A DNA stretch of 64,000 nucleotides, taken from Caprimulgus europaeus. Its lineage: Eukaryota; Chordata; Aves; Caprimulgiformes; Caprimulgidae. The notes beneath the pieces are model-generated. The model was not told the DNA's origin, did not search any database, and was given only the letters and a program-made list of their open reading frames with translations. Positions 51,004 to 63,795 of this stretch are shown here, one piece after another. The stretch is taken from assembly GCA_907165065.1 (NCBI GenBank), contig OU015528.1, positions 76,861,474 through 76,925,473 of the forward strand, in the 5' to 3' direction. Positions within the stretch are counted from its first letter, which is position 1. The number at the start of each line of letters is the position of its first letter. The position numbers were made by a program, and so were the translations under genes.

Positions 51004-51118
51004 TATCTGTATCTTGAATTATGGCCACAGGTCCATGCAGTAGTGTCTACTTGTCCATGGCTAAGCCAAATCACACATGAGCGCTTGAAAATCCTGACCT
51101 GCTAAAGGGCGTGTGAAA

Positions 51119-51151
51119 CACCAACACACATAAACAAACACACACAGACAG
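51119..51151. repeat. CA-rich simple sequence
   Basis: Interrupted 'acacaca' and 'aaacaaac' units close to the larger AT-rich tract upstream. Confidence 0.75.
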
Positions 51152-52967
51152 ATTTACATGTTACAGTGTATGATGGTACCTAAACATTTACATAAACACA
51201 TGCATGTCTTTGCATGTGCCTTTGAAACAAAGTATTAATGATATTTACATATTTGCTCTCATTGCTTTTGTTTGCCTGAAAGCCTTCCTTGAAAGGCAAG
51301 ATTATTAATTTGTGTAAGGGGCTTTTTTTAGTGACAAAGCAGCAACAGAAGCTGTGAGATTTGAGCAATCATACAAAACTGTCATCTAATAGTCCATCAA
51401 ACAGCCCTTGTCACACAGATAAACCTTTTATCTCTCTCTCCCAGATTCTAATCAAGGGTACAGTTTGCATGTTTCTTGTGTCACTGCAGCAACCAATTCA
51501 GCTGGGATTCCCTATGCCCTGGGAAAAAAACTCATTTTGACCCAAATGAGCATTTCAGAGTCTTGCTTTATCTTTTCACATTAACATATTGGTTATCATT
51601 TGTTAGTCAAGACAGCAAGAGTGCATTTTCTCACCAGAAGGATGGGTTGCAAAGCAGACTGTATCTGGTTTTTTGGAGAGTTTTGTACACAGAAGAAAAC
51701 CAAAAAATTTTCTGGGAAATGTGGTTGTAAGACAAAGTTTTCATTGTGGTTAAAAGACCATTTGAAATACTTTGAAATCTGAGGCCTAGAGTAAAACTCC
51801 AACATTTTTATTACTTAAAAATTCAGTTTGTAGTTTCCAAAATCTTTTTTATTGTCCAAATATAGCAATGACATTCTAAAACAAATTTTGAAGCTTCAAA
51901 TTCTATCATATTCTTACAATTTTTACATTGTTTATCAAACTGTGTATTTCAGTTTGGCTTTGCATAATGAGTTGTCTTTCCTGGTTTTACACTCATAATT
52001 AATTGCTCCCGTTGAAGATAGAAACCAAGTGACAAATATATTGTTGTCTCAAGTTAAGGCTTAACTCTGAAAATATAAAACTGAAAACTTTATGTCTTGT
52101 TTTTATTGTGAGTCTTACAATTCTTGATGATGGGTTCAGTAGTCTTGGTTTCTGAAATTGTTTACATCATCTTCCTTTCAGCTGATTTTAATTTCTAGCT
52201 TGCAAGTTGTTGGCAAGTAGTTTAAAAAAAGAAGACCTTGAGCTATGTCTATACTCGTAAACTGAATAAGGCTCGGGAGCAAGGACTGAGCTGGTTCCTG
52301 GATGGTTTTCACCCAGACAACTACCTCTGCCTTGGGCCATTTCACTTTCTCATGGGAGACCAATAAATAAAACTCCACATTTATTTTTTTTCAGCATTTC
52401 TTATTTTCTCTTGATTAAATGAATGCTTGGGCAAGCACTATCGAGCAAAACAAGCACAAAGCTGTGGAAGAGAATGAGCTGTTGGACATCACCTGCTTGT
52501 TGATGTCCCCAGTGCAGGCATCAAGACCTGATCTGGTTGCTCTCACCTCTGCGCATACACATGGGAGAAACAGGAACTTTTCAGCATGTGATTCTTGTGA
52601 TGTGTTTTCACGTTTACTTTCAGATGAGATGATGCCTGGTGACACATCTCCCTCCTGCAACACGGGAAGGTTAAGGCAGCCCAGTTTGGATGTGTTATGG
52701 AGCAGTAGCTCATTACCTTTCCTTACCACAAGAGGGGATTTCCCTTCTCTCCTTTCCAACTGATTGAAGAGGGTTTTTAGGAATTTTCTTTTCCTTAAGC
52801 ATTGTTCTTATTAAAAATAGTTCACCACCTTAGGCCATAAAAGAAATTCTCTTCTGATCAGGCCTCCTGCCTCAAGCGACTAAATAAATAGCATCCGTTT
52901 GATGTAGCAAATGTGAAAGCTGCATGTTTACTTCTTCACTTTGAAAAAAAAATATAATAGCAGCTAC

Positions 52968-52991
52968 TTTTTTTTTTTTTTTTTTTTTTTT
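52968..52991. repeat. Poly(T) run (T24)
   Basis: Twenty-four consecutive T, the longest perfect homopolymer I noted. It may be the complement of a retroposon poly(A) tail in minus orientation, but nothing downstream on the plus strand is recognisable as a retroposon body. Confidence 0.9.
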
Positions 52992-53186
52992 CCCAAGGTT
53001 CATGTTGTTATAAAATAAACAGATGTTTGGGGAGGAGGAGAAATGTATACATTATAAATGTTTAAAATACTACCACTTGCCCTGATTAACAAGCATAACA
53101 AAGGGTGATAAGGAAACAGAAGACATCAGAAGTCACTAGCTTTGTTTTTGTTTTGTACTTTCTACTGTAAAATGTCTGGTATTACC

Positions 53187-53201
53187 AAAAAAAAAAAAAA
53201 A
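53187..53201. repeat. Poly(A) run (A15)
   Basis: Fifteen consecutive A about 200 bases after the T24 run. The two runs are complementary but short, and the DNA between them is not obviously a retroposon. Confidence 0.85.
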
Positions 53202-56200
53202 TCTGCTTTGAAAAGCAGACATCTGTTTTCAGAGCCTTTGAGACCGCAAGCATGAAATGTAGGAAACATATAAGACCCTAACAAAGAGTGCCATACCCCC
53301 CTCAAAACATGAAAAGCTATAAGAAAATAAAATCAAAATAAATATGAGAATCCATTTTATGAACCAAGGTTCCTATTTAAAGTAAATAGCTTTTGAGAAA
53401 TAGATGTGAACCTCAGTTTCCAAACCTGATCTCACTCATAGCAGTTCATAAAGACCTTCTCAAGGGACTCCCAGCTCAGCACCTCCTCGTATAGCTGCAC
53501 AAAGTAGGTATTTGAGTCTGCTCTGGTGTAATGATGTTTCTATATCACTGACCTATCTAAGTATCATACAGTAGAGGACTAAGTGGAGTGATTAAGGTTG
53601 CTCACCTTATTTGCTCTCTCCTCTTGCACTCTGGGGAATTAGAAATTAAAAACCAGGGCTGAGCATCCCAGTGCAGACTTCTATTTTTTCTGACCTCATC
53701 CAGCATAACAAAAGCATTAGAAATTCATATTTGGGCTCCAGATAGATCTGTAGCTGGTGTGATGGACACAGCTCCACTGATGATCATAGAAATCAGTCAC
53801 CTGTTGAAAGGAAAACCAATGATGGCCATGCTACCTATTTAACTTCTTTAGGAAGTCTTCATGAGCACTGAGATTACTCTGAGGGACCTTTTAGGACCTG
53901 CTGCAAAACCTTGCTGGAGTCCACAGGCAGGCCTCCACTTTGGATCAAGAGCTAAGGCAGCTTCTTACTCCTGTGACTGGTTATTGGCATTGCTGTCACA
54001 CGAGCATTCACTCAGTCTTTTCCTAAGTTATTGTTTTAATATATACAGCCTTGAATTATTAGATTGCTTCCCTTGGAATTAATTTTTTGCTTAATTTTCC
54101 TTCCTCGAGTATACCCAACTCATGCATGTGTTTGCTAACATATAACTTTCCAGACATTGGACATACAGAAAATCTCTTTTTATTTTACAGAACATGTATA
54201 GAGGTAATGAGATCTGTGCATTTTTTCAGGATAGGGCCACAATTCAGTTTTTTCTTGCAGCTCTATTATTTCCTTACATCATTATGCTGTTTAACTGTAT
54301 AATAAATGTTTTACCAGCTTCTATATTTTACATGGCACATCACTTTAGTGACATGGAAAGTTTTAGTTTAATATTTAATTTATAATTATCTAGTTTTTAT
54401 AATTATTGAGCAGTTTTACTGCCCTTGAAGATTCAGGCTTGACTGAACAAAAGTCGAATTTGCCTCACTGCAAAGACTGTGCTATTACAAAGAAGAATTA
54501 TCTTTTCTAAGAAAGAATGGTGTTAAAGCTTGATATGGAAAGTTGGCTACACTCTGATCTGTGCACTTGGTACATTTAACAAAAAGATGTTATGCATTTA
54601 ATCAGTACGTTCTTCTTGAGTTTGAAGACCACCACCTCATTTTGCTGTTGTTCCTGCTATATTTTTCCGCTTCACTTGACAAAAAAACCCCAAAACTGAA
54701 GACATTTAGATATCTAAAATTATGTTACGTGAACTTCCTCTAAACTAAGTTGCCTGTACAGGCACCAGAGACAGGTTGTTTTGAGGCCAACAAAGGAATG
54801 TTTTATCCAAATGAGACCCTAAACTTAGGTGTTAACATTGAGTTAGGGAGTACTTCCCTCTGTTTACCTTCAAAGATGCTTCTTTCCACCGTGTAGTCAT
54901 CTTGGGCATTATCTGAGGAGGTTTAGCTTGTTATGCATAGACAGAAGTTAGTAGTATCATTTAGACTGGATCCTACATATCATGTATCAAAGAAGCTTCC
55001 TGAATCACCCCTGGCTACTAAAACATGGTGCTTCCTTCCTCTGAACAGCAAACCTTCCAGGTTTGTTGCATTTTTTGTTGGCAATTATTTGTTTAAGGTA
55101 GAAATTTACAGAAATTATAAGCACCAGGCTCATTTCTGTTAAATAGATTGTTAGTAAAAACCTGAAAACTCCCAGCAGTTTAGATCTGGGCTGCAGAAAA
55201 ATTCCTGAATAATTCTTCATTTATTAGCAAAGTGTGAACAAGTCCAGCTGCAGCTGTAAATATTTCCCTGCTAAACTGTGATTTTTTACAATTTTTAACA
55301 TATTTGGTAAGTGAGACATCTCAGAAAGAACATCGAACCCTACACACTCCTGCTGTCCATATTCATCATTTATCAATTGTATAACCACAGGTTTTGAATG
55401 TTTTGTGCTTCCCATCCACTGACAAAAAGACAGGAACAGGCACACATACAACTTTTTTTATTATTTTTTTTTTTTAATATCACAAGACCAGAATAATTAA
55501 AGGAAAATAAAAAGTTGATGGAGAGAAGGTCAGTGAGGATGTGGCAATAGAAAACCCTTAAGGTTACACTTATTCTGCTTAATTGTACCAAGAGAAGGAA
55601 CATAAATCTGGCAGCTGCCTCCCAGAGAAGCTTGGAGGAAGCATGATATGGACTTTGTGTCAGCCAGGAGCATAAATGATACCTCTGCTGAACAGTATGG
55701 GTTTCGATTATATCAATGCATAGCTCCTGGAAAAGCTACTCCTTCACCCTTACACAAACTAGTTTGATAGAAAGTTTATATTACCTGTCCATAGGAAAAC
55801 ATAAGCCATATTTATAAAATAAAAACTGGGATATTTTTACTTTAAAAATGGCTATCTTTACCAATTGGAAATACACATCACGTGCAGGTGCAATACAGCA
55901 TATGTAAAATTTGCTAAAAAAGTAATTTCCACACACATGATTAATTGTTTTCAAGTGGAAATCTACCTCTAGTAAGTAGTTTATGGTTAGAAAACTGGGC
56001 TTCAAAGGAATTTGGTGTGCCTTCTTCACCTTTGAGATTCAAACACTGGAGCCAGGACTGAAAACCAAGGTATTTCAGGTGTCTGCATTTAAAAGACTTT
56101 GTTTATGTTAAGGCTTAGGTCACCTTAACAGGTATGTTTTAATGAAAACATTACCTCTCTGTGACCTTTGGGATTTGAAGGTGAAAATGCAGTCACTGGA

Positions 56201-56290
56201 AAAAAGGAATCCTAATTGTCATGGATGAAATCTTCAGCATTAAAAACATTGTTTCTCATCCTTAGGAGGGACTTAGTGCAACAATAAAAT

Positions 56291-56345
56291 TTTCTCACTT
56301 TACAGAAGAGGGGACAGGGTGGCTTTTGAGGAGTTGTCTTCCCTA
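56291..56345 (-). repeat. Possible MIR-like fragment, minus orientation
   Basis: 'tctcactttacagaagaggg' + 'gacagggtggcttttgagga' parallels antisense MIR 'ccccattttacagatgagga' + 'aactgaggcacagagagg'. Only the 'ttacagangaggg' block is clear. Confidence 0.4.
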
Positions 56346-56808
56346 GAAAACACTGTTCCAAAGCATTAACAAAATTAAGGAATGGCTTAAAAATATTTTA
56401 AGACAGAGCCTTAAAATAGGTGGACTACATTTTTCACTATCTAACTGAACCTTGACCTGTACTGTTCAAATATGAGCAGAATTTGTGTTAATATCTGTGT
56501 TTTACAGGACATTACTTAGTTATTGGTGATTTATTTTATTCCTTGTTGCTCAAGGAATAATATCCAATAGTTACAACAAAATAAGATTAAGCCACATAGC
56601 AATAACACACTTTCTGTAAGCGTAGTAATTTATAAATTAAGTCAGACATCTGGGACAGAGGTTCTTTATGTCAAATATTAAATCTATTTAGCAGTTTATT
56701 CATAACATATTTGCAACTTCAAAAAGAAAGGAAGAAAGGAAAGAGAGCAGGGTTTTTCCTACATTTTTTGCATTAATGAAACCGACAGCCCTTGTGCATT
56801 TTCAATAA

Positions 56809-56866
56809 GTCATTTGAAGTAAATGACTTTTTACAACCCTTATTAACTTCAGTTGTCACTGGGATG
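56809..56866. repeat. Weak candidate copy of the ancient palindromic repeat
   Basis: 'catttgaagtaaatgacttt' followed by 'attaacttcagttgtcactg' resembles the two facing arms 'cattgaagtcaatgg' and 'ccattgacttcagtgg'. The outer arms are not recognisable, so this is weaker than the copies at 24034 and 59948. Confidence 0.25.
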
Positions 56867-58490
56867 TCATCAACAAGATATTCATTGCATTTCCAACTAG
56901 ATCTTTTAAGTACAATAACATCAAAATTGCTGAAATCCAAAACTTAATTTTTTTCTTGCAAGGGGCAGCGAGAGTGGAAAGAATCTGTCGGTTCCCTAAA
57001 TTCAGGTCAAAGCAAAGTGGGAGGAAAAAAAAGCTAATGTTTCAAAATCATCATTTTACACTAGTTTAAAAGCCTGAGTGATGAGCGAAATACATCATAT
57101 TTCCACTCAAGACTTGTGGCGTCTGAACAGAAAGATGAGTTTGTGAGCCTTTCTCATGTTACTTATCTAAAACAAAATCCAAAACAAAACAGGACTCAGG
57201 AACACACATCTCCTGGTATTTGAGGGAGCACTGTTGTGGGAGATGAGCAAACAGACTGCATTTCTCTCTGAACCTAAGCTCACTCTGTCCAGGCATTTCC
57301 CAAGTTGGAGAGCAGCCAGCCTTCAGCTGGAAGTGACACAGACCCATTAATGCTGTTGAAAAGCATTCCATGGACACTGGAGATATATCTGCATCGTCAA
57401 ATTTGTAGCTCCCCTGAACAAAGCTCTGGGAAAGCTCACTCCAGGGACTATCTGCAAAGCATGTGTAAGATCACACAGCTTTGGATGCCTCTTTTCCAAC
57501 ATAATTTCAGCAGATCTTCAACCTGCTGACATCACCACATGTCCTCAGGCCCTAACACCAAGGCAATATCGTTGAGTGGCTACAACATTTTGTCCTCCTG
57601 TTTGGTGGGCTATGTCCTCACATTATTTTGAGCTGTGTGAGTACAAAAATACCTCTGGGCTACCAAGTTTCCTGATGGGACTCAGGGGTGTTGTGGGACA
57701 CATACAGTTTGCTGTTTCTGCTCCAATGTGAAAGGTTCCTCTCTGAGAATGTAATCTTGAGGAGATACATGCCATTTTGGTACATGGGTGCTATTCAAGG
57801 ATTAAGCAGTTTGCCACAACTTCCACATAAGATTGGCTGAGTTCAATCATATTTCTGTGTGTATTCCATCTCTCCTGGTGCTTTAAACAATCCTCTTTGC
57901 CTCTTTCATCTTAACACACACTGAGTTACTGGCTCCCATGATTTTCCTGTGGGAATTCCTAAATCCCTTTTCTACAGTAAGTATAAGGTAAATAACAGAC
58001 TCTACAGTGTTCTTCGCTGGTGCAAACTTGGGGCCACTGGTGTCTCCTCAGGAGATCATAGATGTGAAGTTTCTGCTATGAAATTTCTAGCACGTGTATG
58101 TGGATTTAATTTGAAACAGAAAGACTTTCTTCCATATTTCAAACAGACCTCTTTATGATTCCACCAGAATAGAGGAATGGTAGGACATGCTTATTACAAA
58201 TCTAGTTTGAAGGAAAGAATGGGATAGGATGGAGTCAGGCAATGAGACCATTACCCACTGTCTGTAATGGGCACAGAGAATGAAGGGACAAGGTCAGGCT
58301 ACAAAAGCAGAGAATCCCACAATAAAGGGGATGCAACAAATTGGGATGCAAATAATTGTTCACTTGCAGCCACAGCTGTGCCCCACTCCCCAGTCCCCAT
58401 GGATGTGAAGATCACTTTACATGCCTGCAGACCCTCTATGCAGCTCCTGTTCTGCTCCCCCTGAGACTAGCTTTTGGATAAGAACAACTT

Positions 58491-58560
58491 TCTGCTTCAG
58501 TTTCTTGATCTGGAAAATAAATTCATTTTCTAAACTATTTCTAGGTCATGAATGAATGCT
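58491..58560 (+). repeat. MIR-like SINE 3' part, plus orientation
   Basis: 'ctgcttcagtttcttgatct' + 'ggaaaataaattcat' matches MIR 'gtgcctcagtttcctcatct' + 'gtaaaatgggga'. The following 'aggtcatgaatgaatgct' is compatible with the 'gttgtgaggattaaatg' region. Confidence 0.5.
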
Positions 58561-59109
58561 TGCTTCTACCATTAGAGTTTTGACACCAGGAATAGGCAAG
58601 GTTCTTGCATGGTAAGAGTCAAGGAAAGCTAGAATCAGTGACTATACCTACCAGGTGAGCTGAAAGGAGGTGAAAAGGTAAGAGAACATCTCAGACGAGG
58701 TTAAGATGCAACTGCAACACATCTAGCCTGAAATTAGCTTCCTCAGGTATTTCTGACAAGAAAGAGTTTAGCAGACTTATAACTTTGCCCCTCCAGTAAG
58801 CTTTGCAATTTGGGCTTTTCTCTGCGCTCTCCTGCATGCACTACCCAAACAAGTTAGTTGGAATTAGCTCAGAGGTATCCATACACAGTGTAGTCACACC
58901 TTGTTCTGCCCTAAGTTATAAGAATGGAAAATATCTACAGCTTCTTCCTGGAATGAGAAAAATAACCTTTCCCAGTTCATTAAGGTCAGGACACTGCTGG
59001 AAGCTTGAAGAGGCAGGAAGTTTTAACTTTGAAACTTCTTTATACAAAGGAAAAGAGTTCTTTGTGTTTGGCTGGAGAACAACAAAAGTCTTTGCTTTAA
59101 TAGCATTCT

Positions 59110-59310
59110 AATAATATGTAATATTATATACATTTGGCTAGTAAAATGCACCGCAAATTGCCTTTGTGTAGCACTTGAGACAAACATTATAAGGAAGGAA
59201 GTCCAGTGCTTGGCCAAATATGCAATTAGCTGCCACCCTGAAGCAGGATTTGAGATCAGTGCATTATCTTTCCAGGATTAAAGAGGTGTCAGTAAAAAAT
59301 GGGAAACCAT
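59110..59310. promoter_or_regulatory. Candidate conserved non-coding stretch (speculative)
   Basis: Repeat-free segment combining AT-rich homeodomain-like strings ('aatattatat', 'tgcaattagctgcc' near 59220) with a more balanced middle. There is no sequence-level proof of function. Included because its texture resembles vertebrate non-coding conserved elements. Confidence 0.12.
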
Positions 59311-59947
59311 AGTTTAAAAAAAAATAAAAAATAAAAGACACAAAGATTTAAGAGTATTTGTGGTGAAACTCCTCACACATGACATAAATTAGTGTGCTGC
59401 CCAGTCATAAAGAAGCAGAGAGGTGAAAAGAGAAAAGAGTTTGAGCTTGTCTTAAATCTGCCTGGATACTACAGGCAAAATTGTGTGACCACAGAAAGTC
59501 ATATGGTGGTAGTCCAGGCAGAACTGCCTCCTTCAAGTAATTTCCATGATAGTGAAATCACAAGTGCATCCATTCTCTTGGTTGCCTTTCAAGTGAATTG
59601 TAATATTCCTGGAGGCTTCAGTGGCATTTCACTTTGGTTTGCATATGACTTGGGTTTTCATTTGAATCCACCAGCAATTTTGCCATCAACCATGGTGTAA
59701 ACAAGATCAGATCTAAATCACTGGGGTACATTTTCAGCCAACATAAATTACCTCCATTACAAGATAGAGCCGTAGCAATTCCACTTTCGAGCTGCAACAA
59801 TTTGCATTATGGAGTTATGACAACTCCGCCTTAGGGACAGGATAAATTGCCCCATATATCAATGGCATTTTTTTATCCGTATAAGATCTGCCCCTTGTTT
59901 TAGAAACTCAGGTGGAGCTTGCAACCATATGTATTAAATACTTCTTT

Positions 59948-60005
59948 CCATTCAATTGAAGCCAACAGGGCTTTTGTCACTCACATCAACAAGGATAAAA
60001 TTCAG
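59948..60005. repeat. Eroded ancient palindromic repeat, candidate copy
   Basis: 'ttcaattgaagccaacaggg' + 'cttttgtcactcacatcaac' + 'aaggataaaattcagc' follows the recalled order 'cattgaagtcaatggg' + 'cttttgccattgacttcaa' + 'agggcagaattcagcc'. The spacing is conserved across about 58 bases. Confidence 0.45.
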
Positions 60006-61102
60006 CTTTTAATCAAATAATGGGAGAAAAACACCTATATGAAACCATGTGTTTCAAAAAAGAAAAAAATATCAAGCGTATAGCAGCATCTATGAAATAT
60101 AATCTGCCCTTTATTTACTGGTGGTGTGGTTATAAATAGCAAGAGGGTAAGATTTAAAGTTATTATAAACATTAAATTCTTATCTCTGGCCTGTCCCTTT
60201 AATTACGTCTATTAAAAAGTTGATAAAGTAATAATAATTTTAAAAACATAGATTCTGGAAAAAAAAAAATAAATATAAAACTCCAAACACTCATCTGCCA
60301 AACAAGACTTACGCTTACATGAGCTGATGGTTGATGTTGGACAAATTTCACTGAAGAGGAGATTTACAAACATGATGTAACTCTGACAAGCTGGGCTTTG
60401 TATGTTGGCAAAGGAAAGTTTAAGAAAATACCCATGTACACAGGCACACACACAAACAAACATTCATATATATTGTATGTTGGATTTAAAGGTTTATTGC
60501 TCTAGAAAACTTATTGAAAGAGATTGTGTTTCATCTTGCCTCTGTTTGAAACTACAGTGCTTATATGTGATTTTATTAGCTTGTTTTAGGATTACCTTAA
60601 TCCTGCCCAAAATTTTTTACCACTTCCCCATAGTGCAATTTGCAATGGTAATCTGTTTATGATGGGTGATGTTAGAATAACTGTAAATATCTTTCCAACA
60701 GAACCCAAACAATAAAAACAAAACCTGCAGCTTAGGGGAGCTTTGGTGTGCCGAAAACCAAGCTCAGTTAAATAAACCCTGCAATGGATAACACCTCGCA
60801 TAAGGTCACTGAACCATGGGAAGTTGCAAAGTGTGGGATAAACGCAAAGAAACTCCTGCTTGCTGGGAAAATCCTGACCTTATTTCATTTTCATGTGGTC
60901 TCATGGATATAACTGAGGATGATTTTGATCCTTATGTGGTTTTCCACATAGTTGTAGTCATTCATCTTAAAGATGAAAATAACCTACATTATTTTTTTAT
61001 TTTATTTAGAGACTATTTTGCAGATGTTTTTGAAATTATTTTAATACAGTCCTTATTTTATAAGCCTGGTGAAGTCTAGTGAGTCAGTGTGTAGATCAGG
61101 CA

Positions 61103-61126
61103 ATGGATACAGATATGGATACAGAC
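61103..61126. repeat. 12-bp tandem duplication
   Basis: 'atggatacagat' is followed head to tail by 'atggatacagac', one mismatch in the last base. Confidence 0.9.
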
Positions 61127-62525
61127 CAAGGTGACCAAGTCTTCTCCTATCCTGGTCAGAGATAGGTAGGGATGTGTCACGCCTTCCTATTTAATCCATG
61201 TACACAGATTTCCTTCACATGGAAAATGAGGATGAAGAGGTCTGTGCCTGCTTGGGACTCATGTCATATCACGGCTGAGGCATGCTCAGGCCTTCTAGAT
61301 TAGAGATAGCTTGGATGTCTTGAAGAGGCATACTACCACATAAAAATATGGTTAAAATCAGTACATTTAGTAAGCAAACCAATGAGTAGCCTCACCTGTT
61401 TGGAACTGAAAACCTGATAATGAGAAGTGAGTTAACCCTAAATTGTCCAGTTCAAGAGTGAATGAGTTCTGTTTACCTGGCTGTACACTGAGTTCCAGGA
61501 CAGGTATTTTGTCATTGAATCCAATAGCTGTTGAAGCACAACCTCTTGACAGCAACAATTAAGCCATGAACAAATGAAAGCCAGAGTATGCTCATTCAAT
61601 TTAAGTGCATGATTAATTTTTCATGATGAGCTGCCTTGTTGTGACTATTGCCCATCTACCAACCACTTGGTAAAACAGTGGGGAGAGCGATGGTAGGCTG
61701 GGTAGGACAGCATGGAGAAAATGCACCTTTCCCTATGGATTCTTCTGTTTGCTTTCATTTGAGATCATTACTCTAGTTCTAACTTAGACTTTCATCTTCA
61801 GAAAATGCTAATTTTGCACTCTCTCAATCTCAGCTGCAAAATGGAGAAAGCAAATATACACACAGTGGCTTCATTGAGAGTAACAGATGCTTACAATAGG
61901 GTCCAGGTATCTCAGAGTGGAGGGCAACTTCCATGGAAAAGATGTATGACCCAAACCTTCCCAACTGAGGGTGAACTGAAGGACGTGCATCTTGCCAAAA
62001 GTCCAGTTCCTAATTCTGGACCCACTTAATTGGCTTGGAAATTTCCATGGGGACTAAATGTGGGAGTGAGGATATATCTAAAAACATCTCTGTTTCTATT
62101 ACAGCCTGGACTCAAGGAGAAGACTGGTCTGTGGAACTGAGAGGCCTCACAGCAAAGGCGGTGGAAAGCTGAGCAGAGGGCTGAGGCTCGAGCCAAAGGT
62201 CTTTTCAAGGGTCTTTTTATTCTGGTTTGATATTGTGGATCTTTGAGACAACAGATCTTCATTAGAATAAATACACAACTCTCTCTCTCTCCCTTCTTCA
62301 CATATCCCTTCCTAATCTACACTTTATAAATCAGTTTTAACTGTTTTACTGCAGACTTGTGTGTCCACAAATACCACATATTCAGGACATGGCATAAATT
62401 GTTTGACCTTCCAGTTGCTGCCAACACAAAATTATTCATCTCAATTTTCTCAACAGTGGAATAAATTCTTCCTGAAAAGGAAGAATTAAAAATACACTTG
62501 GCCAGAAAAGAGGACGAGAGATGAA

Positions 62526-62545
62526 GGGTGGGGGGGAGAGGTGGG
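62526..62545 (+). other. Predicted G-quadruplex motif
   Basis: GGG at 62526-62528, a single T, G7 at 62530-62536 (which can split as GGG-G-GGG) and GGG at 62543-62545 after a six-base loop satisfy the four-run, loop-of-1-to-7 rule for an intramolecular quadruplex on the plus strand. It sits in otherwise AT-rich DNA. Confidence 0.6.
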
Positions 62546-62971
62546 CTCATTAATCTGTTCTAATAATAAATCCTTATCAGTTATGCATTTCAGTTACTCC
62601 TTCAGCCTCCACATTCTATATTTAAATACATCTGCTTCAGACATGCTTTGCCAATTAGTTGGTGATATTAACTGTTCAGTACTATCTATTAACACATGGC
62701 ACTACTGAACAGCATGAGAGACAAGCTTGACCAGGAGAGATAGTAATTCATGAGGCACACGTTTCTCTCTATAACTCAGAAGTAGGAAGATAGGAAAGTG
62801 GCACAGCAATTGACCTAGGTTGTACATCAAGTCTAAATAGACATAGAGTAAATTACAGACAAGTGAGACAAGCTACTAACTGTTCCCTTAGCAGCCCATA
62901 ATGTCAGTAATTCTATTACAATGATTGCTAGTTATGCAATGTAGTTCTGAGGTAAATTTTTCTTTTTTCTT

Positions 62972-63011
62972 CCCCCCCCCCCTCCCCCATCTCTCTCTGT
63001 CTCTCTGTCTT
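62972..63011. repeat. C11-T-C5 tract followed by CT-rich microsatellite
   Basis: Eleven C, one T and five C (62972-62988) are followed by 'atctctctctgtctctctgtc'-type sequence. The minus strand carries G5-A-G11, which is G-quadruplex-prone. The whole stretch is homopyrimidine-rich on the plus strand and likely length-variable. Confidence 0.85.
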
Positions 63012-63669
63012 TCTGCATTGTAAGATTTGTATCCCAGTGATGGAATAGACGCATGTAGGGGCCAGAAAGGGTCATTGTGATCACCTTGCAAGAGACACTT
63101 GCAAACCACACAGGCATGGATCTTCTCTGACCAGATTCCTGATTTAACTAGAGAGCAATGTCAAAACAGTTTATCTGGTCTATCATGCCATAGGAAAAGG
63201 TATTGTAATATCCTAATGGTTTTAATCTCTTGCAGTGTGATAATGTAAAGTTTTTCAAACTGAGCTGGATAGCTTTGAATTAGTACTAGAATAACAGCTA
63301 TGCTCAGACATCTGAATTAGGAACTAGATCTCCATTAATTTTAATAGGAGCTTGGACACAGTGAGCTGTAGCTCGCCCTTTCCATTGCCTAATCACATCC
63401 ATTCCAAACTGAAATGCCTTGGGGTGTCCTGCTTGTCTTTTCACTGCTTCTCCAGAAAGGTGTGAGTCCTCTCTGGATTTTGTACCTTTTCTACTAGTCT
63501 TGTGTAGACGTTTCAGATGCTCTAGAACATTTCCGTTGGAAAGCAGTTTACTCATCTAACAGCTCTTACTTCTGGAAGATGGTGGTGATAAAATGGATGT
63601 GGAATTTAATTTTTGTGATAATCTGGCATTTACTGTCTCTGCTTGGAGGGCTTGGGAGAGTTGCATTTT

Positions 63670-63795
63670 GGGTGAGGCTCTGTACTAGGACTCTGCAGAT
63701 CACAGTCGTGTTCCTGTTCTACTACCAGTCTCTGGAATGACCTTGGCAACTTACTAAGGGTGGGATTCATCCTCCTTATTTTACAGCCATCTGTA
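63670..63795 (+). repeat. MIR-like SINE, plus orientation
   Basis: 'aggactctgcagatcacagt' and 'cgtgttcctgttctactacc', then 'gaatgaccttggcaacttac', parallel MIR 'ggactctggagccagactgc' + 'gggttctattcccggctctgccac' + 'gtgaccttgggcaagttact'. The 'cctccttattttacagccat' end departs from the consensus. Most of the tRNA-derived core is traceable. Confidence 0.55.

Larger units (their letters stand above)
46333..56280. other. Non-coding DNA, AT-rich in part
   Basis: No gene recognised. It contains an L2-like segment (46500-46570), a splice-flanked open stretch (47760-48045), AT-rich alternating sequence (49008-49060 and 50762-51003), CA-rich sequence (51119-51151), homopolymers (T24 at 52968-52991, A15 at 53187-53201) and a pair of opposed 114-codon open frames (52415-52763). 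AT-rich DNA at 47520-47700 contains several TAATT/TTAATTAA strings. No domain or gene structure could be recognised. Confidence 0.6.

Noticed and set aside
52230-52370. 'gagctatgtctatactcgta' as the end of a DNA transposon of the 'tgtctacact' type
   Set aside because: Only about 15 bases resemble the remembered motif, and no inverted partner or target-site duplication was found nearby.
52968-53201. T24 and A15 runs about 200 bp apart as the ends of one insertion
   Set aside because: The runs are simple homopolymers, no terminal repeats or duplication flank them, and the DNA between matches no element I recognise.
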